Shown piece by piece: positions 1-8,243 of a stretch of DNA of 64,000 nt (within the stretch, counting starts at the first letter, position 1; each line of letters opens with the position of its first letter). The notes under the pieces are model-generated. The model made no database searches and was not told the origin of the DNA. It saw only the letters and a list, made by a program, of their open reading frames with translations. A program made the position numbers and the translations under genes. This DNA comes from Acidimicrobiales bacterium (GTDB lineage: Bacteria > Actinomycetota > Acidimicrobiia > Acidimicrobiales > Aldehydirespiratoraceae): assembly GCA_029263215.1 (NCBI GenBank), contig JAJCXY010000002.1, positions 1 through 64,000 on the forward strand, read 5' to 3'.

Positions 1-276
1 TTCATCGATCAGAGCCAGTCGCTCAACCTGTTCATGGAGTCGCCCACCATCGGCAAGCTCTCCTCGATGTACATGTACGCGTGGAAGGCCGGTCTGAAGA
101 CCACCTACTACCTGCGCAGTCGTCCCGCCACCCGCATCAACAAGACCATCGCCACCGACACCTCCGGCCCCCAGCCTGATGGCGGCGGAGGCGGGGCACC
201 CAAGAAGCAGTTCACCGACGATGAAGCCGTTGCCTGCTCTCTGGAAAACCCCGAGTCGTGCGAGGCGTGCGACTGA
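1..276 (+). CDS. nrdA: Class Ia ribonucleoside-diphosphate reductase, large (alpha) subunit, C-terminal fragment
   Basis: Partial gene: its start lies upstream of the window and only the last 91 codons are present. The alpha subunit reduces ribonucleotides to deoxyribonucleotides in the cytoplasm. The visible part has the family's C-terminal block ([20 protein letters not shown], then [11 protein letters not shown]) and a glycine-rich flexible tail ending in CEACD. This C-terminal cysteine pair shuttles electrons from thioredoxin or glutaredoxin to the active site. The stop codon overlaps the nrdB start as TGATG, so the two subunits are probably translationally coupled. Assignment is confident because of the tail and the adjacent beta subunit. 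Confidence 0.93.
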   Translation, partial: FIDQSQSLNLFMESPTIGKLSSMYMYAWKAGLKTTYYLRSRPATRINKTIATDTSGPQPDGGGGGAPKKQFTDDEAVACSLENPESCEACD

Positions 277-1358
277 TGGCTCTCGCCGACGATCTCAACC
301 TCACCCCGTCATACGACCCGACCACTCTCGGGCATCACGCCTCACCCACCAGCGACAACCCGAGCATCCTCGATCCCGGCTTCGATCTCACCCTCCGGCC
401 CATGCGCTACCCCCAGTTCTTCGAGATGTACAAGGACGCCATCAAGAACACGTGGACGGTGGAGGAAATCGACTTCGCCGACGATCTCACCGACCTCGAT
501 CGCAAGCTCATGCCGGCGGAGAAACATCTGATCAGTCGCCTGGTGGCCTTCTTCGCCACCGGCGATTCGATCGTCGCCAACAACCTCGTGCTCAACCTCT
601 ACGAACACATCAATGCCCCCGAGGCCCGGATGTATCTGTCGAGGCAGCTCTACGAAGAGGCCCTGCACGTCCAGTTCTACCTGAACCTGCTCGACAACTA
701 CATCCCCGACCACGACGAGCGGGCGGAGGCGTTCGCGGCGATCGAGAACATCCCGGCGATCCGCAAGAAGGCCGAGTTCTGCTTCAAGTGGATGTCGTCG
801 GTCGGCAGCGGACCCCTGCAAACCGACGACGATCGCAAGCGGTTCTTGATGAACCTGATCTGCTTCGCGGCATGCATCGAGGGTCTCTTCTTCTTCGGCG
901 CTTTCGCCTACGTCTACTTCCTTCGCTCAAAGGGTCTGCTCAACGGTCTCGCGGCCGGCACCAACTGGGTGTTCCGTGATGAGTCGATGCACATGAACTT
1001 CGCTTTCGAAGTGATCGAGACGGTTCGCGCCGAACAACCCCACCTGTTCGACGACGACCTCGCCGATCGCATCACCGCCATGCTCGAAGACGCGGTCGAT
1101 GCCGAGTTCCAGTTCGCCGAGGACCTTCTCGGTGAAGGCGTGCCCGGAATGTCCACCGCCGACACCCGCAGGTATCTGGAGTTCGTCGCCGACCAACGCC
1201 TGATGCAGTTGGGTGTCGCCAAGCGCTACGGCACCGCCAACCCGTTCGCGTTCATGGAACTCCAAGACGTGCAGGAGCTGTCCAACTTCTTCGAACGCAA
1301 GGTGTCGGCCTACCAGATCGGGGTCGAGGGCGACGTCAGCTTCGACGAAGACTTCTGA
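276..1358 (+). CDS. nrdB: Class Ia ribonucleoside-diphosphate reductase, small (beta) subunit
   Basis: This 360-residue protein is the radical-generating partner of NrdA. Diiron ligands are visible in order: Asp97 in FFATGDSIVANN, Glu128 and His131 in YEEALHVQFY, and a second ExxH in DESMHMNF. The tyrosine four residues after His131 (Tyr135) matches the radical tyrosine of class Ia proteins. The protein ends with an acidic, aromatic tail (SFDEDF) as expected for docking to the alpha subunit. ATG at 276 is preferred over an in-frame GTG at 258 because it overlaps the nrdA stop. Length fits the family. Confidence 0.95.
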   Translation: MALADDLNLTPSYDPTTLGHHASPTSDNPSILDPGFDLTLRPMRYPQFFEMYKDAIKNTWTVEEIDFADDLTDLDRKLMPAEKHLISRLVAFFATGDSIVANNLVLNLYEHINAPEARMYLSRQLYEEALHVQFYLNLLDNYIPDHDERAEAFAAIENIPAIRKKAEFCFKWMSSVGSGPLQTDDDRKRFLMNLICFAACIEGLFFFGAFAYVYFLRSKGLLNGLAAGTNWVFRDESMHMNFAFEVIETVRAEQPHLFDDDLADRITAMLEDAVDAEFQFAEDLLGEGVPGMSTADTRRYLEFVADQRLMQLGVAKRYGTANPFAFMELQDVQELSNFFERKVSAYQIGVEGDVSFDEDF

Positions 1359-1379
1359 CCGCTTCGGCCGAAGTCAGAA
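1353..1379. terminator. Hairpin between convergent nrdB and methyltransferase genes
   Basis: TTCTGAC (1353-1359) is repeated in inverted form as GTCAGAA (1373-1379), enclosing the self-complementary core TTCGGCCGAA. Both flanking stop codons lie inside the arms. No U tract follows in either direction, so a bidirectional terminator role is inferred from position only. Confidence 0.4.
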
Positions 1380-1841
1380 CCAGCGGCGGACCCGGCCGCA
1401 GTAGTGGCTGTAGACGGCGCCGAACTTGTCGGTGAGCATTCGCTCCTCGGGAATGATCTGAAACCGAGTGATCGAGGCCACAAAGACAACCGCCGCGACC
1501 ACGGCACCCACGATCGTGCCGAGCGCCGCGCACCACGCCACCACGATCAGGAGCATGCCGGCGTACATCGGGTTGCGGGTGAATCTGTAGATGCCCGAAT
1601 AGACGACATTCGATGCCTGGTGGATCGAGTGGGGGTTCACCGTCGTGGCCGCTCGTTGAAACTGCACCACCCCCGCGGCGCCGATCGCAGCACCGACGAG
1701 GCCGAGCACCACACCGATCACGAGACCCACCGTGTTGTCGAGGGGAGCATCGTCGAGGTCGAGTCGGCCGACTCCCCACCCCAGCAGCCCAGCCAGCGCA
1801 CCGACAACCACGGGCGGAATCTTCGTCTCTAGTCGATGCAT
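1374..1841 (-). CDS. Isoprenylcysteine carboxyl methyltransferase-like membrane protein
   Basis: A 155-residue integral membrane protein with three to four hydrophobic segments and the signature of the ICMT/phospholipid methyltransferase family. RFTRNPMYAGM lies in the middle, followed near the C-terminus by EERML, FGAVYSHY and RVRRWF, which form the SAM-binding half of these enzymes. The bacterial substrate is not deducible. ATG at 1841 is chosen because the family usually begins with a short stretch like LETKIPP; an upstream GTG at 1883 would add 14 residues. It follows the redoxin gene by under 70 bp on the same strand and is probably co-transcribed with it. Confidence 0.75.
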   Translation of the reverse strand: MHRLETKIPPVVVGALAGLLGWGVGRLDLDDAPLDNTVGLVIGVVLGLVGAAIGAAGVVQFQRAATTVNPHSIHQASNVVYSGIYRFTRNPMYAGMLLIVVAWCAALGTIVGAVVAAVVFVASITRFQIIPEERMLTDKFGAVYSHYCGRVRRWF

Positions 1842-1908
1842 CGAAAGAGTCTGGCCCGCCACCACGGCGACACCAACCAGCACCCGATCTGGCCGTGGTG
1901 CTCGATAC

Positions 1909-2763
1909 TCAGTAGCCGGTTACACCGTGATACGGCCGGCCCGCCGCGTCGAACTCGGCGTACAGCTCCAGGAACTCCTCACCGAACGGGTCGCCCCCTC
2001 GCAAGGGAATCATCGCCCGCCGGATCGTCCAGTCGTGGGGAGCGAGCTCAGCGGCGCGGTTGAAGTTGCGCTCAGCACCGGACGCATCTCCGGCGAGGCG
2101 GAGGTGAGCAGCAATGCGGAAATGGAGGCGAGCCGCTTCCTCGTCGGCACTGAGGTCGCCCACCGCTGCTCTCGCGTCGACCTCGGTCATCGGGGCCATC
2201 TCGCCCCGCACCCACGAACGGACGCGATCCTTCTGAGTATCGGAATCGATGCCGGTGAACTCCTTGAACGTGTCGGTGCCGAAAGCGCTCCAGTTGGGGT
2301 AGGCGATCGTGTCGTCGACGTCGATCATCACCACGGTGGGCACGTTGGAGATGGCGTAGAGCTCGGTGAGGAGGTGGTCGGCGTCGATCAGCACGGGAAA
2401 GGTGACGTTGTCGGCGAAGCCGCGCACCTTCTCCACATCCTCATCGATGGCAACCGCGATCATCTGGAGAGTCTCGGCGCCGAGTTCCTCTTGTAGTGCC
2501 TGCCAACCTGGCAGGTCGAAAGCACAACCTCACCAGGTGGAGAAGGCGATGAGCAGGCGCTTCTTGTGGCGGTGATCAGACAGCGCGGTGACGCCACCGC
2601 GAAGATCCGGCAAGACGAAATCGGGGGCGATCAGGTCGTGAACAGCCTTTCGCCGCCTCTGGCGCGGCGCGCCGATGGCGACGATTCCCGACTCGGCATC
2701 GACCACCACCGGCCGATCCGGGTAGTCGGCCGGATCGAACGGCTGGCCACTGTCGAGAAGCAA
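1909..2763 (-). CDS. Candidate selenoprotein: redoxin (AhpC/TSA-TlpA-like) with in-frame UGA at the active-site position and TPR-like tail
   Basis: Read through one TGA (2530-2532), this is a single 284-residue frame. Residues about 45-77 form a redoxin N-terminus (APDFVLPDL, then LLIAFSTW). The TGA is codon 78, directly after the Trp that precedes the catalytic cysteine in thioredoxin-fold proteins, and is followed by GCAFDLPGWQALQEEL. The fold continues normally (VPTVVMIDVDD) and ends in a helical TPR-like segment. The proposed active site is W-U-G-C. A hairpin fitting a bacterial SECIS lies 14 nt after the TGA. Start is uncertain: TTG at 2763 is the best in-frame candidate; no ATG or GTG occurs between it and an in-frame stop at 2830-2832. 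The alternatives are a true stop, a pseudogene or a base-calling error. No sel genes occur in this window. Confidence 0.7.
2499..2515 (-). promoter_or_regulatory. Putative bacterial SECIS hairpin
   Basis: In the minus-strand mRNA, CCUGCCA pairs perfectly over 7 bp with UGGCAGG around the loop GGU. The stem begins 14 nt after the UGA and the loop lies 22-24 nt after it. Known bacterial SECIS elements (SelB binding sites) have a short stem, a G in the first loop positions and a loop roughly 16-37 nt from the UGA, and this one meets those rules. The stem lies within codons for LPGWQ, so coding constraint may contribute. Confidence 0.6.
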
Positions 2764-2829
2764 GGGGTCGTCGGTGATGGCCCGACTGTAGCGACAGATG
2801 CAAACAGAGTCGGGGCTCGGCTCAGCGCT

Positions 2830-4257
2830 CTACCAGGCGGCCGCTATGTATTGGGTCTCACAAAACTCGAAGATGCCTTCATGAGCACCCTCACGGCCAA
2901 GACCACTCTGCTTCATACCCCCGAACGGAGCCGCGGGATCAGACATCGCTCCACGATTGATACCAACGACACCCGCGTGGATGCGCTCTCCCACCGCCAT
3001 CGCCCGGGCAACGTCGCCGGAGAAAACGTAAGCGGCGAGGCCCATCTCGGTGTCGTTGGCCCAATCGACCATCTGGTCGGCATCGGTGAACGGGATTACG
3101 GGAGCCACGGGGCCGAAGATCTCCTCGCGTGTGATGGGCGATTCCATCGACACGCCGCCCAGGACAGTGGGCTGATAGAAAAATCCGGGACCATCGATCG
3201 GGGCGCCGCCAACCGCGGCAGAGGCGCCCGCACCGATGGCACCCTGCACCAGCGAATCGATGGTTTCGATGGCTCCGGCGTTGATCATCGGTCCACAGGC
3301 CACGCCCTCATCCATCCCGTTGCCCACCTTCATGGCACCCATGGCCACAGCGAGGCGAGCAGTGAACTCATCAGCGACGGATGCTTCGACGAACATCCGG
3401 TTGGCCGCCGTGCACGCCTCGGCGGAGTGGCGCATCTTGGCCGTCATCGCGCCGTCGACCGCGGCATCCAGATCGGCATCGGCAAAGACCACGAACGGCG
3501 CGTTGCCACCGAGTTCCATGCCAGTCTTGAGAACCCGGTCGGCGCAGCGCTTCAGCAGGACCCGGCCCACCTCGGTGGAGCCGGTGAACGAGACCATGCG
3601 AACCGCCCGTTGATCGGTGGCCGCATCGAACCAGGCACCGGAGTTGGCAGTGGGCACCACATTGACAAGCCCGGGCGGTACTCCCGCCTCCTCGAGCAGT
3701 TGGGCGACCCGGAGGGCCGTGAATGGAGTCTCCTTGGGAGGCTTGATCACCGCGGCATTGCCGGCGGCGAGGGCGGGCGCCACCTTGCGGGTGATCATCG
3801 CCGCGGGGAAGTTCCAGGGTGTGACCATCACCACCACACCCACCGGTTGGTGATGGACGATCATCTTGTGGAGCCCGTTGGGAGCGGTCTTGATCGTGCC
3901 CTCGATACGCACCGCCTCCTCGGCGTTCCAACGGAAGAATTCCGAGGCATACGTAACCTCAGCCTTGGCGTCGGCGAGGGGCTTTCCATGCTCGGTGGTG
4001 ATGAGTTGAGCGAGCTCGTCGGTGTGATCGATCAGAGTCTCGAAGCAGCTCCGCAGCACTTCTGACCTCACCCTCGGAGCAGTTGCGGCCCAGCTCTTCT
4101 GGGCGAGATCGGCCGCCTCGACCGCCGCAACGGCATCGGCGGGTGTGCCCGCGGCCACCTCGGCGAACACCTCGCCGGTGGCAGGATTGAGTACGGGGAT
4201 GCGCTCTGCATCGCTCCCCTCGCGCCATTCTCCACCGATGAGCATTTGGGTTTGCAT
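2830..4257 (-). CDS. gabD: NAD(P)-dependent aldehyde dehydrogenase, succinate-semialdehyde dehydrogenase type
   Basis: This 475-residue cytosolic enzyme oxidises an aldehyde to the carboxylic acid. Family marks are the cofactor-domain motif TPWNFPAAM near 146, the cofactor loop FTGSTEVG near 224, the general base Glu248 in MELGGNAP, the catalytic cysteine Cys282 in EACTAANR, and the C-terminal block PFGGMKQSGLGREG. That last block is typical of the GabD subfamily, which makes succinate semialdehyde the likeliest substrate, but this is inferred from subfamily resemblance. The redoxin gene begins about 66 bp downstream on the same strand. Confidence 0.85.
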   Translation of the reverse strand: MQTQMLIGGEWREGSDAERIPVLNPATGEVFAEVAAGTPADAVAAVEAADLAQKSWAATAPRVRSEVLRSCFETLIDHTDELAQLITTEHGKPLADAKAEVTYASEFFRWNAEEAVRIEGTIKTAPNGLHKMIVHHQPVGVVVMVTPWNFPAAMITRKVAPALAAGNAAVIKPPKETPFTALRVAQLLEEAGVPPGLVNVVPTANSGAWFDAATDQRAVRMVSFTGSTEVGRVLLKRCADRVLKTGMELGGNAPFVVFADADLDAAVDGAMTAKMRHSAEACTAANRMFVEASVADEFTARLAVAMGAMKVGNGMDEGVACGPMINAGAIETIDSLVQGAIGAGASAAVGGAPIDGPGFFYQPTVLGGVSMESPITREEIFGPVAPVIPFTDADQMVDWANDTEMGLAAYVFSGDVARAMAVGERIHAGVVGINRGAMSDPAAPFGGMKQSGLGREGAHEGIFEFCETQYIAAAW

Positions 4258-4364
4258 GAGCGACTCCGTTCAACCTGCGATCGACCCAACCCTTGCACTG
4301 GGGCGGAGCGATGCCAACCCCGAGAGCGATGGAATTGCGGGATCACGGGGGCGGTTTCCCCAGC

Positions 4365-4655
4365 ATGACAAGAGCGATCTACAACGGCACGGTGGTGGCC
4401 GACAGCGACGACATCCGGCGGGTCGAGGGCATCACCTACTTTCCCCTCGACAGCGTGGCCGAGGGCGCCCTGGTCGACAGCCCCACCACGAGCCAATGCT
4501 TCTGGAAGGGCAAGGCCTCCTACTTCCACGTCCAGGGCGACGACGATCTGGCCCTCGATTCGGCCTTCCAGTATCACCGCCCCTGGCCGCTGGCTCGACG
4601 CCTGGTGACAAATAGGGTTGGCTTCTGGCGTGACGTCGAGATCCACAACGACTGA
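4365..4655 (+). CDS. DUF427 domain protein
   Basis: A small soluble protein of 96 residues that is essentially one DUF427 domain. Conserved family features are the opening ARAIYNG-like strand (here TRAIYNGTVVADS), the middle YFPLDSV and the FWKGKASYFHV block. The biochemical role of DUF427 is not established. ATG at 4365 matches the usual start; an upstream ATG at 4293 would add 24 residues without family resemblance. The 3' end overlaps the start of the MFS gene, suggesting co-transcription. It diverges from the aldehyde dehydrogenase gene. Confidence 0.8.
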   Translation: MTRAIYNGTVVADSDDIRRVEGITYFPLDSVAEGALVDSPTTSQCFWKGKASYFHVQGDDDLALDSAFQYHRPWPLARRLVTNRVGFWRDVEIHND

Positions 4656-5859
4656 ACCGGCGGCCGCATACCGCCAGCTCGCCATACTCGCCACTGCCAT
4701 GGTGCTGTCGATGACGACCTGGTTTGCCGCGGCCGCGGTGCTGTCGGAGCTTCGTTCGGAGTTCAACCTCTCGAGAGTCGGCGGGTCCTGGCTCACGATC
4801 GCCGTGCAAATCGGCTTCGTCGTAGGTGCGGTCGTGTCATCGGTGTTCAACCTCGCCGACCTGATCGCCCCTCGCCGTCTGGTCCTGATCGGCGCCGTGT
4901 TCGCTTCTGTCGCCAACCTGAGCCTGCTAATCGCACCCAACGCCGCTATTGCCCTGGTCGGGCGGGGCTTCACTGGTGCGGGGCTGGCTATGGTCTACCC
5001 GCCCGCTCTGAAAGCGGCCGCCACCTGGTTTCGATCCGGGCGCGGCGTTGCCCTCGGAGTGATGGTGGGCGCTCTCACCCTCGGGTCGGCCCTTCCTCAC
5101 CTGGTGAGTGCATTGGGTGGGGTCGACTGGGAGGCCACCATCATCGCCACATCGATCCTCACCGTGATCGGTGGCCTGATCGCCGACCGAGGCGCCCGCG
5201 ACGGGCCATATCCCTTCGGCCGGGCTGTGTTCGACCGGCGCCGTATCTTCACCGTGTTCGAGGATCGGCGCCTGCGCCTGGCCACGCTCGGCTACTTCGG
5301 GCACATGTGGGAGCTCTACGCCATGTGGTCGTGGTTCGGGGTCTTCTATCTCGATCTCCTCGACCGCAGGGGCACCGCGGATGCGGCCCAGTGGGCATCG
5401 GTCGCCGCCTTCCTCGTCATCGGCTCCGGAGCGCTGGGAAGCTGGTTGGGCGGAAGAATCAGCGACCGCAAGGGACGTGAGTGGGCGGCGGGGTCGGCGA
5501 TGACGTTCTCCGGTTTCATTGCCCTGTTCATAGGCTTCCTCGTCGACGCGCCACCGATTCTCGTGCTCATCCTCGGGGTTTTCTGGGGCTTTTGGGTCGT
5601 GGCCGACTCAGCCCAGTTCTCCACCATCGTCTCGGAGATCGCCGATCAGGAATCGGTGGGCACCGCGCTCACCACCCAACTCGCGTCCGGTTTCGTGCTC
5701 ACCGTCCTCACCATCTTCCTCGTGCCGGTTATCGAGGGTCGCTGGGGCTGGGGCTGGGCATTCTTGTTTCTGGCCCCGGGCCCTGTTGCGGGTACCTGGG
5801 CCATGGTGCGCCTTCGCTCGCTCGGACCGGCCGCGGAATCGATCCCCGCCTCAGCCTGA
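4630..5859 (+). CDS. Major facilitator superfamily transporter
   Basis: About 409 residues with roughly twelve hydrophobic segments and a central cytoplasmic loop rich in Arg and Asp (FDRRRIFTVFEDRRLR) separating two six-helix halves. GRISDRKGRE after the seventh or eighth helix matches the MFS loop motif GxxxDRxGRR. The substrate cannot be deduced; the overall look is that of the nitrate/cyanate-type or CynX-like MFS group. GTG at 4630 is chosen; TTG at 4618 would add four residues. Either start overlaps the end of the DUF427 gene. Confidence 0.82.
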   Translation: MTSRSTTTEPAAAYRQLAILATAMVLSMTTWFAAAAVLSELRSEFNLSRVGGSWLTIAVQIGFVVGAVVSSVFNLADLIAPRRLVLIGAVFASVANLSLLIAPNAAIALVGRGFTGAGLAMVYPPALKAAATWFRSGRGVALGVMVGALTLGSALPHLVSALGGVDWEATIIATSILTVIGGLIADRGARDGPYPFGRAVFDRRRIFTVFEDRRLRLATLGYFGHMWELYAMWSWFGVFYLDLLDRRGTADAAQWASVAAFLVIGSGALGSWLGGRISDRKGREWAAGSAMTFSGFIALFIGFLVDAPPILVLILGVFWGFWVVADSAQFSTIVSEIADQESVGTALTTQLASGFVLTVLTIFLVPVIEGRWGWGWAFLFLAPGPVAGTWAMVRLRSLGPAAESIPASA

Positions 5860-5896
5860 AGCAGGCCCTGCGAAGATCCGCTCGCGGTGGCGTCGG

Positions 5897-6493
5897 TCAT
5901 GTGGCCACGCGTGGTCCGCGATCGAACCATGGCAGCATCCATTGAACTGCAGGTCCGATGGCCAACAGCCACCAGATGGTGCCCCATCCCACCGTTCCTC
6001 CCAGAAGGAACCCACAGCTGAATGCTGTCGCTTCGATGCCGAAGCGGGCGGCGCGGATGCTCATGCCGCGGTCGTGGAGGCCGGTCATCACCCCATCTCG
6101 GGTGCCGGGTCCGAGCTGAACTCCCAAATAGAGGCTCGACCCCAGGCCGACCACGAACGGTGCCGCAATCGTGAGCACTCCTCGGACAATCGCCGAACTC
6201 GGCTCCTCCAACAACCAAAGTGTGAGATCGGTAGAGGGGCCGATGACGATGATGTTGAGGATCGTGCCAATGCCAATCTTCACCCGCATCACGATCACGA
6301 CTACCAGCAGGACCGCTCCGGTGAGGACGGTGGCCGCACCGATCGACAGGGGTGTGTGGAAGGACAACCCTTCGTGAAAGACGGTCCAGGAGCCTTGCCC
6401 GTTCCCACCACGTACCACGAGGCCGAGGCCTGAGCCGAACACGACAAGGCCGATGATCAGTTGGGGCATCCGGCGCGCCGTGCTCGTCAGCAT
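5897..6493 (-). CDS. YczE/YyaS/YitT-family integral membrane protein
   Basis: A 198-residue protein with five hydrophobic segments. The cytoplasmic loop LGPGTRDGVMTGLHDRGMS and the following FLLGGTVGWGTIWW are characteristic of the YczE group, where the loop consensus is LGPGPRDGLMTGL. The function is unknown beyond being a predicted membrane protein. It is followed, in transcription order, by nothing obvious before the convergent MFS gene, and preceded by a small membrane gene 27 bp away. Confidence 0.75.
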   Translation of the reverse strand: MLTSTARRMPQLIIGLVVFGSGLGLVVRGGNGQGSWTVFHEGLSFHTPLSIGAATVLTGAVLLVVVIVMRVKIGIGTILNIIVIGPSTDLTLWLLEEPSSAIVRGVLTIAAPFVVGLGSSLYLGVQLGPGTRDGVMTGLHDRGMSIRAARFGIEATAFSCGFLLGGTVGWGTIWWLLAIGPAVQWMLPWFDRGPRVAT

Positions 6494-6520
6494 CGGCGCA
6501 ACCTATCTGCTGGGATTCGA

Positions 6521-6979
6521 TCAGCCGTCGAGAACCGCCACGGCTTCCTCGGTTCGATCGACTGTAATCAGCAGGGTTCGGCCATTCTTGAGCTTCAGGC
6601 TGAGTGCTTCGCCCTTACGCAACACGATTGCGGCCTTCTTGAACAGATGCAGACTGCCTCGGTAGCCGTAGCCGCCCCACCTGAGCGGACTGACCGGCTC
6701 GATGCTCACCGATGCGATGTTCTTGCGGGCGATGCGCATGGGCCAGGACCAGGGAGCTGAGAATCGCACCACCAGTTCTTGCCTGTCGATCGTCATCTCG
6801 ATCCGGCGAAAGAGCATCACGATTGCCGAACTCAACACCAGTGCCGAACTCGATATCAGGAGGGCGGCGCTCCAGAACACCGACAGAACCGCCCCCGCCA
6901 GGCCGAGCGCGAGAAGCAGCACTGCCATCGGTGTGGCCCATCTCGATCTACAGCTGCCGGTCCAGAGATCCTTGCTCAT
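6521..6979 (-). CDS. Hypothetical small membrane protein
   Basis: I do not recognise a named family. The 152-residue product has two adjacent transmembrane segments near residues 15-60 (AVLLLALGLAGAVLSVFWSA and the following segment), then a cytosolic beta-rich domain of about 95 residues with GGYGYRG and TLLITVDRTEEAVAVL. This layout resembles small bacterial PH-like membrane proteins. It sits between citrate synthase and the YczE-like gene, all on the minus strand with gaps under 30 bp. Confidence 0.6.
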   Translation of the reverse strand: MSKDLWTGSCRSRWATPMAVLLLALGLAGAVLSVFWSAALLISSSALVLSSAIVMLFRRIEMTIDRQELVVRFSAPWSWPMRIARKNIASVSIEPVSPLRWGGYGYRGSLHLFKKAAIVLRKGEALSLKLKNGRTLLITVDRTEEAVAVLDG

Positions 6980-7000
6980 TCGCTGCGCTCCATCCGCCGA

Positions 7001-8119
7001 TCATATCCGCGCCGGAACCTCCGAGATCGGGTGCCCGGTGTAGCGGGCACTGGGCCGAATGATCTTGCCCACACGGGCCTGCTCGATCACGTGAGCTGTC
7101 CAGCCGATCGACCGGCTCACCGAAAAGGTGGGGGTGAACATCGCCCGAGGCAGCCCCGCTAGCTCGAGCACCACGCCGGCCCAGAACTCCACGTTGGTGA
7201 CGATTCGCTGGTCGGGTTTCCACTCAGCCAGCACCGCCAGGATCTCCCCCTCGATGCCGGCGGCACGCTCGACGAGATCCCCACCGAGTCGTTCGGCAGC
7301 AGCACGAAGCACTACTCCTCGGGGGTCCTCGGCGCGATAGACGGCATGACCGAAGCCCATGATCTTCCCACCGGTGCCAATTTGAGAGCGAACCCAGTCC
7401 GCCGCCCTGTCGGGCGTCTCGATCTCGTCGATCATCTCGATGCAACGACTGGGTGCGCCGCCGTGAAGTGGCCCGGTGAGGGCACCGATGCCCGCGACGA
7501 GAGCCCCGGCCAGGTCGGCACCGGTGCTGGCCACCACGCGAGCGGTGAAGGTCGACGCGTTGAACCCATGATCGACGGTGGCGACCAGGTACTGCTCGAC
7601 AGCCCTCGCCGCGAGATCCGTAGGCATGGCGTCGGTGGCCATACGGAGGTAGTCGGCCGCGTGGCCGAGGCTCGGATCCGGATCGATCGGAGCCGAGCCG
7701 TGATTCTGCCGGTGATGGCGGGCGAGGATCGTGGGCACCACCGCGGCGAGGCGTATCGCGTCACCGTGGATCTGGTCTCCTGTCCGGTCGAGCACCGGCC
7801 CGCGGCCTTCGTGATCGGCCACCGCCAGAAGTCCCAGGCGCAGGGTCGTCATCGGATCACCGACACGCGCCGCGCAGGCATCGACCAGCTCACCGACTTC
7901 TATCGGTAGTGCTCGCAGGTGCCCCACGTCGACCGGTGCGGCGGCCGGTGGCAGATCTCCGTTGATCATGAGGGCCCAGATGTCTTCCAGGGTGTGGTGC
8001 CGGGCCAGTTCGGCTGCGTCGTACTGTCGATAGTGGAAGAACCCTTCTGAGCCCCGCACCGACCCGAGTTCGGTGTCGGCTACAGCCAGCCCCTTGAGTC
8101 CTGGCGGCGCAATCTCCAT
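7001..8119 (-). CDS. Citrate synthase / 2-methylcitrate synthase
   Basis: A 372-residue type II-like short citrate synthase condensing an acyl-CoA with oxaloacetate. The three active-site regions are visible: DHGFNASTFTARV, GPLHGGAPSR and GFGHAVYRAEDPR. The N-terminus (GLKGLAVADTELGSVRGSEG) is the usual first strand pair. Citrate and methylcitrate synthase cannot be separated by eye; nearby methylmalonyl-CoA mutase genes show that propionyl-CoA is handled here. ATG at 8119 has an AGGAG ribosome site six bases upstream. It is divergent from an HTH-citrate synthase gene and shares a palindromic control region with it. Confidence 0.87.
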   Translation of the reverse strand: MEIAPPGLKGLAVADTELGSVRGSEGFFHYRQYDAAELARHHTLEDIWALMINGDLPPAAAPVDVGHLRALPIEVGELVDACAARVGDPMTTLRLGLLAVADHEGRGPVLDRTGDQIHGDAIRLAAVVPTILARHHRQNHGSAPIDPDPSLGHAADYLRMATDAMPTDLAARAVEQYLVATVDHGFNASTFTARVVASTGADLAGALVAGIGALTGPLHGGAPSRCIEMIDEIETPDRAADWVRSQIGTGGKIMGFGHAVYRAEDPRGVVLRAAAERLGGDLVERAAGIEGEILAVLAEWKPDQRIVTNVEFWAGVVLELAGLPRAMFTPTFSVSRSIGWTAHVIEQARVGKIIRPSARYTGHPISEVPARI

Positions 8120-8177
8120 CAGCATCTCCTTCTCGACTTGGATTCTGGGTGCACCTCCAACCTGACGTCGATCCAAT

Positions 8178-8220
8178 ACATTGACAACGTTGACTGGCTC
8201 AACATTGATCGGATCAATGT
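8178..8220. promoter_or_regulatory. Palindromic operator in the divergent citrate synthase control region
   Basis: A perfect 19-bp dyad, ACATTGATC-G-GATCAATGT, spans 8202-8220. A further ACATTGA half-site occurs at 8178-8184, and TTGAC is repeated at 8181-8185 and 8190-8194. The dyad ends 23 bp before the HTH-citrate synthase start and lies about 80 bp from the divergent citrate synthase start, so a single bound regulator could control both. The bound protein is inferred to be the HTH-citrate synthase itself. Confidence 0.6.
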
Positions 8221-8243
8221 AAGATCTCGTAGGTGAGACAACG

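Noticed and set aside
2566-4065. Long plus-strand open frame antisense to the aldehyde dehydrogenase
   Set aside because: Same shadow effect; the opposite strand has every catalytic motif of an aldehyde dehydrogenase.
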